Both the position numbers and the translations under genes were made by a program. The notes under the pieces were generated by a model that worked only from the letters and a program-made list of their open reading frames with translations, did no database searches and was not told where the DNA came from. Positions 25,388 to 34,761 of a stretch of 64,000 nucleotides of DNA are shown here, piece by piece (position 1 is the stretch's first letter; each line of letters opens with the position of its first letter). Source of the DNA: Autumnicola tepida (lineage in GTDB: Bacteria; Bacteroidota; Bacteroidia; Flavobacteriales; Flavobacteriaceae); NCBI RefSeq assembly GCF_031846485.1, contig NZ_JAVRHQ010000021.1, positions 1-64,000 on the forward strand. The letters run 5' to 3'.

Positions 25388-25565
25388 GCCTGCCTTTCCT
25401 GAAGAAGCCGGAGAATTTTTCAGGAATTCCCGCATTTGTTTTCGAGCTGCTTTTTCGCATTTGCAGTACTGAACCTTTAGGTATAGGCTAATGTGTGCCT
25501 GAAGAAATTATTATTGAAAATCAAATAGCGGCCATGGTTACTAAAAAAATAGAGAGTGCCAGAAT

Positions 25566-26666
25566 TTAGCGGCGGCCGATCCTTTTATGCTTTTCGGCAT
25601 AGGTGGTATGTAACCGGCGGGTAAAAACGTCCAGTTCTTCAGAAACCTCTTTAATTAAGGCTGAATATTTTTTGAAGGCTTTTTCGTCCAGTTTTTCCTG
25701 TTGAATGATATCTGTAAGGCCCTGAATGGTGGTGATTGGCCTTCTTAATATGTGGGAGATGTCAAAGGAAATTTGTTCCAGTGCCTGCTCATATTCTTTG
25801 ATCCTGTTTATGTTTTGGAACATGCCGTACCAGACAATTGTACCGTCCACAAGTTTTTCAGGACGGGAAATTCCTCTTTGCCAGGATGTCCTGCCGTCCA
25901 GTAACACACGAAATTCAATGTCCCACAAGCTAAGTTCTTCCGCTGAAATTCTAATGCTTTCCAAAACAAAGTCAAGGTCTGCCGGATGTACTGCTTCAAA
26001 GATTTTGTTAGCATCACTTTTTAGAATATCCGGGGCTAAAATGGGGTGAACCTCATGTATTCCCTCGCTTATAAAGGTAAAACGGTAGTGGCCTTGGGGA
26101 CTCATTTCAAACTGATAAATAGTGCCAGGGGCCTGATTGGTAAGTTTTTTTAAACGGGAAATATTAGCCTCAATAGTTTTATCCTGCTCAAGGACTTTCT
26201 TTCTGTTATTGAGGTTGTCCATTGTTTTCTTAGCTAATAACTGTAGCGCTCTTTGCTGGGAACGGGTGATTTTCCTCGGTTGTTTATCCAGAATACAAAG
26301 ATTTCCCATCACATTCCCCTTAGGAGTAATTAAAGGAGCCCCGGCATAAAATCTTATATTAGGATCTCCTAAAACAAGGGGATTAGTATTAAATCTATTA
26401 TCTTTCAAAGAATCTTCCACTACTAATACTTCGTGGGGTTTATCGAAACTGTATCTGCAAAATGCATCATTTCGATCGGTTTCTTCTACTTCAATACCTT
26501 TTTTGGCCTTAAACCATTGGCGTTTATCATCTATAAGTGTAATAAGAGAGATAGGAGTGTCACAGATTGCAGAAGCAATCTCCACAAGTTCGTCAAGATC
26601 AGAATCGGGTTCAGTATCTAAAATCTTATAATCCAGTAATTCCTGCAGGCGTTCTTCTTCGTTCAT
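25566..26666 (-). CDS. GAF-PAS sensory protein with histidine-kinase dimerisation helix but no ATPase domain
   Basis: A 366-residue cytoplasmic sensor. The order is an N-terminal GAF domain (about 20-155, with ICDTPISLITLIDDKRQWFK and DAFCRYSF), a linker helix, a PAS domain (about 175-290), then a HisKA-like helix with His305 in SFDISHILRRPITTIQG. The protein ends about 60 residues later in basic sequence (EKHKRIGRR), and no HATPase_c (N, G1, G2 boxes) follows. The natural end is clean, with no relic of a kinase domain seen downstream. It may be a receiver of phosphate or a dimerising sensor only. Confidence 0.8.
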   Translation of the reverse strand: MNEEERLQELLDYKILDTEPDSDLDELVEIASAICDTPISLITLIDDKRQWFKAKKGIEVEETDRNDAFCRYSFDKPHEVLVVEDSLKDNRFNTNPLVLGDPNIRFYAGAPLITPKGNVMGNLCILDKQPRKITRSQQRALQLLAKKTMDNLNNRKKVLEQDKTIEANISRLKKLTNQAPGTIYQFEMSPQGHYRFTFISEGIHEVHPILAPDILKSDANKIFEAVHPADLDFVLESIRISAEELSLWDIEFRVLLDGRTSWQRGISRPEKLVDGTIVWYGMFQNINRIKEYEQALEQISFDISHILRRPITTIQGLTDIIQQEKLDEKAFKKYSALIKEVSEELDVFTRRLHTTYAEKHKRIGRR

Positions 26667-26783
26667 TTTTGGGGCATTTAAAAAGCATCAAAAATAAAAA
26701 TTTCGTGTTAAAACAATACGTCAGAAAATTATACTGTTGTATGTTTTTGTACAAAATTGATCAATAATATCTTTTTTGTCGCT

Positions 26784-28556
26784 TTAATGATCAATGGCTT
26801 TCCCAGCACCGCCGGGAATTCGAATATTTTCTACAATTTCCTGAACCTCTTCAGGAGGCGCTGCGGTAAACCTGGAAATAATTAATGAAACTGCTATGTT
26901 CAAAAACATAGCTATAGCGCCAAAACCTTCGGGAGAAATCCCGAACCACCATTCTGATGAAGGCAAAGGTTCCAGTATGCCCCACAGTCCCGTTTTAAAA
27001 CGGATCATATAAAAAAGCATTATAGAAATGCCTACTACCATTCCGGCCACCGCTCCTTCCTTATTCATTCTTTTATCAAAAATGCCTAAAACAATAGCTG
27101 GAAAAAAGGAGGCCGCAGCAAGCCCAAAAGCCAATGCCACTACGGCGGCAACAAAGCCTGGCGGATAAATCCCGAAAAGGCCTGCAATAAGAACGGCAAC
27201 AAAAATGCTTATTCTTGCGGCTAAGAGTTCCTGTTTATCGTTAATGTCTGGTTTTAATTGTTTTTTCAGCAAATCATGGGAAATAGATGTGGAAATCACC
27301 AGTAAAAGTCCTGCGGCAGTAGATAAGGCAGCGGCTAATCCTCCCGCGGCCACTAATCCAATGACCCAGTTTGGAAGTTGGGCAATTTCAGGATTTGCCA
27401 GTACCATAATGTCACGATCTACATAAAGCTCGTTTTCATCATTAGTAGGATTGCTTACCAGTCTTTGCCCATAAGCGCCACGTTCTTCAGTGTATTTTGG
27501 TTTCTCTTCCACTGCTTCGCCAGCTACATACTGGATTTTTCCATCATTGTTTTTATCAGTCCATGCGATAAGGCCGGTATTTTCCCAGTTTTTAAACCAT
27601 TCCGGCATCTGTTCGTAGGGAGTTTCACTAACCGTTTCGATAAGGTTGGTACGCGCAAAAACGGCAACCGCCGGGGCAGTGGTATAAAGAATGGCGATAA
27701 GCAACAATGCCCAGCCTGCAGATTTCCTGGCATCCCGCACTTTAGGCACGGTAAAGAACCTTACAATTACATGCGGTAGACCCGAAGTTCCTGCCATCAA
27801 GGCCAGAGTAATGGCAAAAACATCCCAGGTAGATTTTGTGCCGGAGGTGTATTCGGTAAACCCGAGCTGTGTATGCAAGTTGTCCAGTTTTTCCAGAAGA
27901 AAAGTACCGTCTTCAACCCTCCCACCCATGCCTATTTGAGGCAGGGGATTGCCCGTCATCTGGATAGAAATAAAAATAGCTGGCACCATAAAGGCAAAGA
28001 TCAGAACACAATATTGTGCTACCTGGGTATAAGTAATGCCTTTCATTCCGCCTAAAAAAGCAAAGATCAGCACAACCACCATTCCTATGACTACTCCCAT
28101 GGTAATATCTACCTGCAGAAATTGTGAAAATACAATTCCAACCCCGCGCATTTGCCCCGCCACGTATGTAAAAGAAACAATGAGGGCGCAAATTATGGCA
28201 ACTGTCCTGGCGGTATTGGAGTAATACCGGTCTCCTATAAAATCCGGAACGGTAAATTTGCCAAACTTCCGTAGATATGGAGCAAGTAATAATGCCAGCA
28301 ACACATATCCGCCGGTCCAGCCCATAAGATAAACTGAACCATCGTAGCCGCTAAAGGAGATGATACCGGCCATGGAGATAAAAGAAGCCGCGCTCATCCG
28401 GTCGGCAGCGGTGGCCATACCATTGGCCAGAGGGGAAACTCCGCCGCCGGCAACATAAAACTCTTTGGTAGATCCCGCACGTGCCCAGATAGCAATTCCA
28501 AAATACAGTGCAAAACTAATCCCGACCAGCAGCCAGGTCCAGACCTGAATGCTCAT
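26784..28556 (-). CDS. Sodium/solute symporter, VC_2705 (acetate-type) subfamily
   Basis: A 590-residue inner-membrane protein of the SSS family with about 13 transmembrane segments. The N-terminal GGVSPLANGMATAADRMSA is the substrate/Na+ region seen in ActP-like carriers. A large external insert (about 305-395) contains an EF-hand-like loop, DKNNDGKIQ (334-342). The gene for a small DUF4212 protein ends 24 bp upstream, the usual partner of this subfamily. A monocarboxylate such as acetate, lactate or pyruvate is the likely substrate. Confidence 0.88.
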   Translation of the reverse strand: MSIQVWTWLLVGISFALYFGIAIWARAGSTKEFYVAGGGVSPLANGMATAADRMSAASFISMAGIISFSGYDGSVYLMGWTGGYVLLALLLAPYLRKFGKFTVPDFIGDRYYSNTARTVAIICALIVSFTYVAGQMRGVGIVFSQFLQVDITMGVVIGMVVVLIFAFLGGMKGITYTQVAQYCVLIFAFMVPAIFISIQMTGNPLPQIGMGGRVEDGTFLLEKLDNLHTQLGFTEYTSGTKSTWDVFAITLALMAGTSGLPHVIVRFFTVPKVRDARKSAGWALLLIAILYTTAPAVAVFARTNLIETVSETPYEQMPEWFKNWENTGLIAWTDKNNDGKIQYVAGEAVEEKPKYTEERGAYGQRLVSNPTNDENELYVDRDIMVLANPEIAQLPNWVIGLVAAGGLAAALSTAAGLLLVISTSISHDLLKKQLKPDINDKQELLAARISIFVAVLIAGLFGIYPPGFVAAVVALAFGLAAASFFPAIVLGIFDKRMNKEGAVAGMVVGISIMLFYMIRFKTGLWGILEPLPSSEWWFGISPEGFGAIAMFLNIAVSLIISRFTAAPPEEVQEIVENIRIPGGAGKAIDH

Positions 28557-28580
28557 AAGCCAAGAATAAATTGAATGGAT

Positions 28581-28850
28581 TTAATTGGTATCATCTTCAC
28601 TGTAGCCAAATTTTTTGTCAAGGGAATTCATCAATCTCACGTATACAAATATCAAAATGACAAACACGTAGATAGAACCCTGTTGCGCAAACCAAAAACC
28701 GAGTTTAAAGCCTCCCAGGTGAAAATTATTCAGGTAATCTTTAAAAAGGATTCCTGCACCAAAAGAAACAATGAACCAAATACTTAAAAGAATAAGCAGG
28801 TACTTTTTGTTTTTCCTCCAATAACTATGGGCATTCCTGCTGTTGTTCAT
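28581..28850 (-). CDS. DUF4212 symporter small subunit
   Basis: An 89-residue membrane protein with two hydrophobic segments (about 18-38 and 50-72). The motifs YWRKNKKYLLILLSIWFIVS and GFWFAQQGSIYVFVILIFVY are those of DUF4212, proposed as an accessory subunit of VC_2705-type sodium symporters. It precedes the symporter gene with 24 bp between them, so one transcript is expected. Confidence 0.9.
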   Translation of the reverse strand: MNNSRNAHSYWRKNKKYLLILLSIWFIVSFGAGILFKDYLNNFHLGGFKLGFWFAQQGSIYVFVILIFVYVRLMNSLDKKFGYSEDDTN

Positions 28851-29002
28851 TTTAAAGAAGCAATATTTTTATCTAATATATAATATTATTGTTAAATATT
28901 GATAACTTTTTCAATTATGAAAGAGAAATAGATGATCTTTCTTATTAAAAATTGAAAGAAAGTCTCGTTAGAAGATTCTGAGAAATTGGAAAATCCCTGC
29001 TT

Positions 29003-30769
29003 TTACCTTAGAGCTTCAATAGCATTGGCTAAATATACAAAGGGCGCGTTCCAGTTTATGGCAATCTCATTACTGGCATAACTGCAGCTTTCATCTATGT
29101 AAGATGTGGCGGGATATTGATGCTTTTCAGTATATAAATTCTCACAGCCGCCTTTGTCCTGCTGGCCTGGATTTGGCCCTCCTGCCAGCAATCCCGGAAC
29201 AGGATCTTCAATGCCATCTGCTTCTGATGGCCGGTGGTGCGGATGTTTAGTTGATTTTTCCCCGTAACCGGTTAAGAAAGAATAGCCGGTGGCGTTTCTA
29301 CCCAGCAGGTAATCCAGGTTAGCAATTGCGGCATCAAGATATTTTTTATTTTTTGTGAGGCTGTAGGCGTTTATAAGAAGGATGCCCTGGTTGGCTGCCT
29401 GAGAATTACTTCCCCAGGCAAAGTCGGAATCTTTTACCCCCATAGGAGCGGCGTATGCCGAAGTTTGGGAGTACTCTGCTAATTCGTCTGCCATTGCTAA
29501 CACACGCCTCTCAATGGCATCAATATTTACTATATTTTCACCTTGATATTTCTCCTGGTTCCTGAGCAGGGAATAAAGTGCCAGGGTATTAACATTAGGC
29601 CAGGAGGGAATTTGAAAGGAATCTAAATCTTCTTCTATTGAAGCTTCCTCATAATATTTTTTATTTCCGGTGGTGATGAAAAGTTCTGTCGCCGCCCATT
29701 GAAATTCATCTTCAACATTGCCATCCCCATAAGCGCCTGTGCTTACAGCCGGATCTTTAAGTTCACGCTGATTATAATATTGCTCAGGATGTTCTTTAGC
29801 CCATTGGTAGGCATTTTTGCTCATCACCAAAAGAGAATCAGAAAGTCCAGGCAGCTCTTCCTTATATTCATTAAAAATCCTGGAAGCCTGCGCGGTAACG
29901 GCAGCAAAATCCAGCGTGGCTGCTGTGCTTTTTTGCACTACCCAACGCTGCAGTTTTGCTTCAGAAGGAATGGACATGGGATGAAAATTTGCGCTGGTTA
30001 GTTTATGATACACGCCGCCATCTTCATGCTGCATGCTCATCATCCAACGTAGATTCCACAGGGTTTCATCAAGAATATCAGGAATAGTATTGTTGTTTTC
30101 AGGAATGTTGAGCTCCAGGTTTTTCATATACTGGGGGAAATCTTCGTAAAGGGAAAAAAGAGTCGCCATGGTGATCCCGCTGTTTACCACGTATTTTCCA
30201 TAATCCCCGGCATCGTACCAGCCTTTGGGGCTGGATATTGTGGAGCCTGCCGGCAGGTTTTTTGTTGCGGCTGAATTATGAATTTTCACCTTATCATCTG
30301 GATGTCCCGCTTTTCTTGCCCATTGTCCCGCATATTCTTCCGGCAGCGCGGTAGAAGCCCTTTGAAAATAAAAGGCTTTTAAACTGGCTTTCGCGGGAGC
30401 CAGATGTACGTTTTGTTCAATTTTAAAAGGATGACTATAACCAGTGCCCGGAACATACAACACATAATTTCCAGGTGAGCTGAAGGAACTAAAATCGGCC
30501 TGCTTTACAAGTTCGCCACTATGCGGCCACTTTTTGGCACTGCTTAGTTTACCCGAAAATACTTCCTCACGGTTCCCTTTGGTTTGTATTGAAAAATTTT
30601 CAGCATTGGTGTCTACAACAATAGCGGTTTTTGGACCTTCAGGATAAAACCCCACCTGGTTTAATCTTATTTCGGCGGAAGCTTTTTCTGAAGATACTTC
30701 CTGGGCTGAAACCGACAAAGAGGAAAAAGATACTACCAGTAAAAAGGTGAAAATTTTAATGAAATTCAT
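29003..30769 (-). CDS. Glycoside hydrolase family 9, exported
   Basis: A 588-residue secreted enzyme: signal peptide (TFLLVVSFSSLSVSAQ), CelD_N immunoglobulin-like domain (about 32-117, IRLNQVGFYPEGPKTAIVV), then the GH9 barrel. The catalytic Asp motif is WYDAGDYGKY (186-189) and the donor Glu lies in SNEIAINWNAPFVYL near the end. It lacks the extra N-terminal domain of the other GH9 in this window. Probably a beta-glucanase acting with it. It is a single gene, 7.9 kb from the GH9-CE15 operon. Confidence 0.88.
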   Translation of the reverse strand: MNFIKIFTFLLVVSFSSLSVSAQEVSSEKASAEIRLNQVGFYPEGPKTAIVVDTNAENFSIQTKGNREEVFSGKLSSAKKWPHSGELVKQADFSSFSSPGNYVLYVPGTGYSHPFKIEQNVHLAPAKASLKAFYFQRASTALPEEYAGQWARKAGHPDDKVKIHNSAATKNLPAGSTISSPKGWYDAGDYGKYVVNSGITMATLFSLYEDFPQYMKNLELNIPENNNTIPDILDETLWNLRWMMSMQHEDGGVYHKLTSANFHPMSIPSEAKLQRWVVQKSTAATLDFAAVTAQASRIFNEYKEELPGLSDSLLVMSKNAYQWAKEHPEQYYNQRELKDPAVSTGAYGDGNVEDEFQWAATELFITTGNKKYYEEASIEEDLDSFQIPSWPNVNTLALYSLLRNQEKYQGENIVNIDAIERRVLAMADELAEYSQTSAYAAPMGVKDSDFAWGSNSQAANQGILLINAYSLTKNKKYLDAAIANLDYLLGRNATGYSFLTGYGEKSTKHPHHRPSEADGIEDPVPGLLAGGPNPGQQDKGGCENLYTEKHQYPATSYIDESCSYASNEIAINWNAPFVYLANAIEALR

Positions 30770-30864
30770 TTTGTCTTTGCTTTTGCTGAAATTGAGCTTT
30801 TAAAGTTAAGCTTCTTTAGTAATATAACAGCAGGAATTTCACTCTTATTGCTGGAATCTCCCAA

Positions 30865-31767
30865 CTAAAAATAAATCTCCTGCGCCTGCCGGTAAGTATT
30901 GGCGTGCGCTTCCAGGATAATTCTAATATCGGGAGAATAGCCTCCGCCCATGCTGCATTGTATGGGAATATGTAGATCGTGGCAGGTTTGTAGCACATAT
31001 CGGTCCCGTTCTTTGCAGCCTTCAATACTGCAGGAAAGTTTTCCCAGTTTGTCACTTTCCAGAATATCAACGCCGCTGAGGTAAAAGATGAAGTCCGGCT
31101 TTTGCTGTTCAATAAGATTGGGCAATGTACTTTTTAAAATTTTTAGATACTCTTCATCACCTGTGCCGTCGGGAACTTCAATATCAAGATCAGATTTCTC
31201 CTTTTTGAAGGGATAATTGCCTTTGCCGTGCATGGAAAAGGTAAAAACAGAGTCGTCATTTTCAAAAATTTCGGCAGTACCGTTTCCCTGGTGTACGTCC
31301 AGGTCAACAATGAGGATTTTTTTAGCTAAACCTTTTTTCTGAAGATAACGTGCGGCGATGGCCTGGTCGTTTAGGAGGCAAAAGGCTTCCCCGCGGTTGG
31401 AATAAGCATGATGAGTGCCGCCGGCGATGTTGAAGGAAATTCCGTGGTCCAGGGCAAAATGGCAACATTTCATCGTGCCGTCTGCAATGGTGATTTCTCT
31501 TTCGTATAATGCTTTTGAAAGCGGGAACCCGGTTTTTCTTACTTCGCGGGGACTCAGTTCCTGGTTCTTTAACCGGAAATAATAATCTTTATCATGAACG
31601 GCAAGAATATATTCTTCCTGCGGAATTCGGGGTTGAAAGAAATTTTCTTCCGTACAGGTGCCTTCATGAAGGAGTTGTTTTGGCAATAGCTCATATTTTT
31701 CCATCGGGAAACGGTGTCCTTCCGGCAAAGGGTGTTTGTAGATGGGGTGATAGGCTATTTTGAGCAT
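30865..31767 (-). CDS. Histone deacetylase family (acetoin utilisation AcuC-like) protein
   Basis: A 300-residue zinc amidohydrolase of the class IV/AcuC-like group. Motifs are YHPIYKHPLPEGHRFP at the start, GGTHHAYSNRGEAFCLLND (paired His, about 114-132), and the zinc ligands in IVDLDVHQGNGTAEIF plus a later GVDILESDKLG. Bacterial members deacetylate polyamines or lysines of acetyl-CoA synthetase. No partner gene indicates which. The short form and context suit a general metabolic deacetylase. Confidence 0.88.
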   Translation of the reverse strand: MLKIAYHPIYKHPLPEGHRFPMEKYELLPKQLLHEGTCTEENFFQPRIPQEEYILAVHDKDYYFRLKNQELSPREVRKTGFPLSKALYEREITIADGTMKCCHFALDHGISFNIAGGTHHAYSNRGEAFCLLNDQAIAARYLQKKGLAKKILIVDLDVHQGNGTAEIFENDDSVFTFSMHGKGNYPFKKEKSDLDIEVPDGTGDEEYLKILKSTLPNLIEQQKPDFIFYLSGVDILESDKLGKLSCSIEGCKERDRYVLQTCHDLHIPIQCSMGGGYSPDIRIILEAHANTYRQAQEIYF

Positions 31768-31821
31768 TAATTTGTTTAAAACTTTAAAATCTAAATTAGA
31801 AGATTTTAGTTTAAATCAATC

Positions 31822-31957
31822 CCTCGACTGCGCTCGGGGAGACATAGGAATTTACTTGAGAGAATTTAAGATTTAGTTTCTGCTATTTCAAATACAGTCG
31901 ATTTTATCAGTTCGAGCGCAGTCGATTTTGTCAGTTCGGGCGCAGTCGAGAACTAAT
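31822..31957. repeat. Inverted REP-like unit 1, downstream of the GIY-YIG gene
   Basis: The left end carries CTCGACTGCGCTCG (31824-31837) and the right end its near reverse complement CGGGCGCAGTCGAG (31937-31950). Between them 24-bp tandem repeats starting CAGTCGATTTT occur at 31895 and 31919. The right end supplies the TAG stop of the GIY-YIG gene. Related to unit 2 at 32298. Confidence 0.7.
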
Positions 31958-32273
31958 CATCTCCGGGCTTATATTTAAAATGGGTAGCATTCCTACATTC
32001 GGCTAATATCTGTAACATGTCAAAATCGTTCTTTGCAAGTGCCCTTTTCTTTTGTGCACTCCATTTCTTTATCTTCTTTTCAAAATAAATTGCCTGATTT
32101 ACATCATTGAATTCTTGATGAAATATTAACTGCACAGGTCTTCTCTTGTACGTATAACTATTTTGATTGAGAGCTGAATTATGTTCTGCCAGCCTTCTTG
32201 TAATATTATTGGTTATTCCGGTATAGAGCAATTTATCACTGCACTCGACAATATAGACATAATACAATTTCAT
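31953..32273 (-). CDS. GIY-YIG nuclease superfamily protein (UvrC-type domain)
   Basis: A 106-residue protein consisting of a single GIY-YIG domain: YYVYIVECSDKLLYTGITNN holds the GIY...YIG variant (VYI, YTG), followed by the conserved Arg in ITRRLAEHN and Glu in IYFEKKIKKWS. The frame could open at an ATG at 32321, but those extra residues are encoded by the repeat, so I start at 32273. The group is common and its function is uncertain. REP-like inverted repeats lie at both ends, and the 3' one includes the stop codon, suggesting the gene travels with, or preys on, these repeats. Confidence 0.85.
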   Translation of the reverse strand: MKLYYVYIVECSDKLLYTGITNNITRRLAEHNSALNQNSYTYKRRPVQLIFHQEFNDVNQAIYFEKKIKKWSAQKKRALAKNDFDMLQILAECRNATHFKYKPGDD

Positions 32274-32297
32274 ATTTGGCTCATTGAATAACAGACC

Positions 32298-32517
32298 CCT
32301 CGACTGCGCTCGGGGAGACATTACTGCTATTAGTGAATTAAATATAGGAAAAAGAAAGTTGTCCTATTAAGTCAGTTTCAACACATTTGTTTCTGTGAGC
32401 CCGCATGCATTTGTTGGCATTTCGAGAACTTTCCAGTTTGTCATTTTCAAATGAAATCAAGTTTTTTAATTCGGGCCCAGTCGAGGTTCGTCAGTTCGAG
32501 CGCAGTCGAGAACTAAT
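32298..32517. repeat. Inverted REP-like unit 2, between GIY-YIG and metG
   Basis: The first 24 bp (32298-32321, containing CTCGACTGCGCTCG) are identical to the start of unit 1. The end (32491-32517, containing CGAGCGCAGTCGAG) matches the end of unit 1 at 26 of 27 positions. A degenerate copy, TTCGGGCCCAGTCGAG, is at 32470-32485. The right end supplies the TAG stop of metG. Confidence 0.7.
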
Positions 32518-34594
32518 TTATCGTAGCTCCATTTTCCACCCCGGCTTCATCAGGATTTACAAAAACCAGTTTCCCTTCAGCGTTTTCAGTCATTAAAATC
32601 ATGCCTTCACTTTCTACGCCACGCAATTTCCTGGGGGCGAGGTTGGCTAAAACTGTTACTTTCTTGCCAATGATTTCTTCGGCTTTAAAATGCTCGGCAA
32701 TACCGGAAACTACCGTTCTTTTGTCCAGGCCGGTGTCTACTTTTATCACCATCAGTTTTTTGGTTTTAGGCATCTTATGGGCTTCGAGAATGGTTCCCAC
32801 CCTAAGGTCCATTTTGGTGAAATCTTCAAAAGTGGCAATATCCTTCTGTGGCTCCACTTTCTTATTTTCGGCTTCGTTAAGGGATTTTGTCGCTTCCAAT
32901 TTTGCTAATTGTTTTTCTATTTCTGAATCTTCTATTTTGCTGAATAGCAATTCCGCTTTTCCTATTTGGTGCCCCGCTTCCAGCAGGGATTTTTTGGTGG
33001 CAATCCGGTCCCATTCCGCTTCTTCGCCATTAGCCACGGGTGCTTCTGTAATTTTTAATATTTCACGAAGTTTTGCTGAAGTAAATGGCAAAAATGGCTC
33101 ACTTAAGGTAGAAAGTGCTGAAGCGATTTGTAAGGCCACATACATAATGGTTTTTACCCGTTCTTCATCGGTTTTAATAAGCTTCCACGGTTCTTCGTCG
33201 GCAAGATATTTGTTCCCAAGGCGGGCCAGGTTCATCAGTTCCCCCTGTGCTTCACGAAAACGGTATTTTTCAATAGAACTGGCAATTACAGAAGGATAGG
33301 CCTTCAGTTCGGCAATCGTAGCTTCGTCAACTTCAGAATATTCATTTGGCTCAGGAACAATTCCGCCGTAATATTTATTGGTCAAAACCACCACGCGATT
33401 GATGAAATTGCCAAATATGGCCACCAGTTCATTGTTGTTTCGAGCCTGGAAATCCTTCCAGGTAAAATCGTTATCCTTCGCTTCCGGCGCATTGGCGGTC
33501 AGGACATAACGCAACACGTCCTGCTGATTTGGAAAATCTTCAAGGTATTCATGCAGCCAAACCGCCCAGTTTTTTGAGGTGGAAAGCTTTTTGCCTTCCA
33601 GGTTCAAAAATTCATTGGCAGGCACGTTGTCAGGTAAAATAAAATCGCCGTGCGCCTTGAGCATGGTCGGGAAAATGATGCAATGAAAAACAATATTATC
33701 CTTTCCTATAAAGTGTACCAGTTTCGTGTTTTCATCTTTCCAGTAAGGTTCCCAGTTTTTTCCTTCTCTCTCTGCCCATTCTTTGGTAGAAGAAATATAG
33801 CCAATTGGCGCATCAAACCATACATAAAGTACCTTGCCTTCGGCTCCTTCCACGGGCACGGGAATTCCCCAATCCAGGTCACGGGTTACGGCACGGGCAC
33901 GCAGGCCGTCATCGATCCAGGATTTCACCTGGCCGTAAACGTTCGTTTTCCAGTCGGCTTTATGGCCTTCAAGAATCCATTCCTTCAGCCAGTTTTCATA
34001 TTGGTCTAAAGGTAAAAACCAGTGCTTTGTTTCTTTTAAAGTTGGAGTGGCACCGGTAATAGCCGATTTTGGATTGATAAGGTCTGTTGCATTCAGGGAT
34101 GTTCCGCAGCTTTCGCATTGGTCTCCGTAGGCTTCCTCATTTCCACATTTTGGACAGGTTCCGATAACAAACCTGTCGGCAAGAAATTGCCCCGCTTCTT
34201 CATCATAGAGCTGTTTGGTGGTTTCTTCTATAAATTTGCCATTTTCGAACATGGTTTTGAAGAATTCCGAAGCAGTATCATGGTGCACTTTTGCTGATGT
34301 ACGCGAATAATTGTCAAAAGAAATACCAAAATCTTGAAAAGACTTCCTGATGACCCCGTCATATTTATCCACAACATCTTGTGGGGTGACACCCTCTTTT
34401 TTGGCTTTAATGGTGATTGGCACTCCGTGCTCATCACTACCGCAAACAAAAACCACGTCCTGGCCATGCATTCTTAAGTACCTGGCGTAAATATCTGAAG
34501 GAACATAAACCCCTGCAAGATGGCCTATGTGTATGGGGCCGTTAGTGTAGGGTAGGGCGGCGGTTATGGTATATCTCTCTGGAGAATTATTCAT
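32513..34594 (-). CDS. metG: Methionine--tRNA ligase
   Basis: A 693-residue class I synthetase. HIGH is present at residues 22-25 (GPIHIGHLAGVY) and the KMSKS loop as KLSTSKN. The zinc knuckle carries four cysteines in TCPKCG and QCESCG. A C-terminal EMAP/Trbp111-like tRNA-binding domain follows (about 585-693, FEDFTKMDLRVGTILEA). The stop codon lies inside a REP-like repeat, so the last residues may have been altered by its insertion, though the ending looks normal. Full length. Confidence 0.97.
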   Translation of the reverse strand: MNNSPERYTITAALPYTNGPIHIGHLAGVYVPSDIYARYLRMHGQDVVFVCGSDEHGVPITIKAKKEGVTPQDVVDKYDGVIRKSFQDFGISFDNYSRTSAKVHHDTASEFFKTMFENGKFIEETTKQLYDEEAGQFLADRFVIGTCPKCGNEEAYGDQCESCGTSLNATDLINPKSAITGATPTLKETKHWFLPLDQYENWLKEWILEGHKADWKTNVYGQVKSWIDDGLRARAVTRDLDWGIPVPVEGAEGKVLYVWFDAPIGYISSTKEWAEREGKNWEPYWKDENTKLVHFIGKDNIVFHCIIFPTMLKAHGDFILPDNVPANEFLNLEGKKLSTSKNWAVWLHEYLEDFPNQQDVLRYVLTANAPEAKDNDFTWKDFQARNNNELVAIFGNFINRVVVLTNKYYGGIVPEPNEYSEVDEATIAELKAYPSVIASSIEKYRFREAQGELMNLARLGNKYLADEEPWKLIKTDEERVKTIMYVALQIASALSTLSEPFLPFTSAKLREILKITEAPVANGEEAEWDRIATKKSLLEAGHQIGKAELLFSKIEDSEIEKQLAKLEATKSLNEAENKKVEPQKDIATFEDFTKMDLRVGTILEAHKMPKTKKLMVIKVDTGLDKRTVVSGIAEHFKAEEIIGKKVTVLANLAPRKLRGVESEGMILMTENAEGKLVFVNPDEAGVENGATIN

Positions 34595-34761
34595 TTATAT
34601 CGTCATATTTTTAAGCGTGTAAAGGTAAGCAACTGCTATATAAAACGCGTTAAATTCTTGTAAAAGACCCTTGGGGTCAGGGAATACTTTCTAATTTTAG
34701 TCCGGTTAATTCCTTTTTGAAAGGAGTCGGAATATTATAATTCCGGCGGAAAAATCTAATT

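Noticed and set aside
25495..25569. GTG-initiated 24-codon frame before the GAF-PAS gene's 3' end
   Set aside because: It reads VPEEIIIENQIAAMVTKK and ends just past the convergent stop, but is very short, has no promoter and no recognisable family, so it could be chance or a relic.
31800..32520. CRISPR array
   Set aside because: Repeats are inverted REP-like elements with two near-tandem 24-bp units, no regular spacers and no cas genes.
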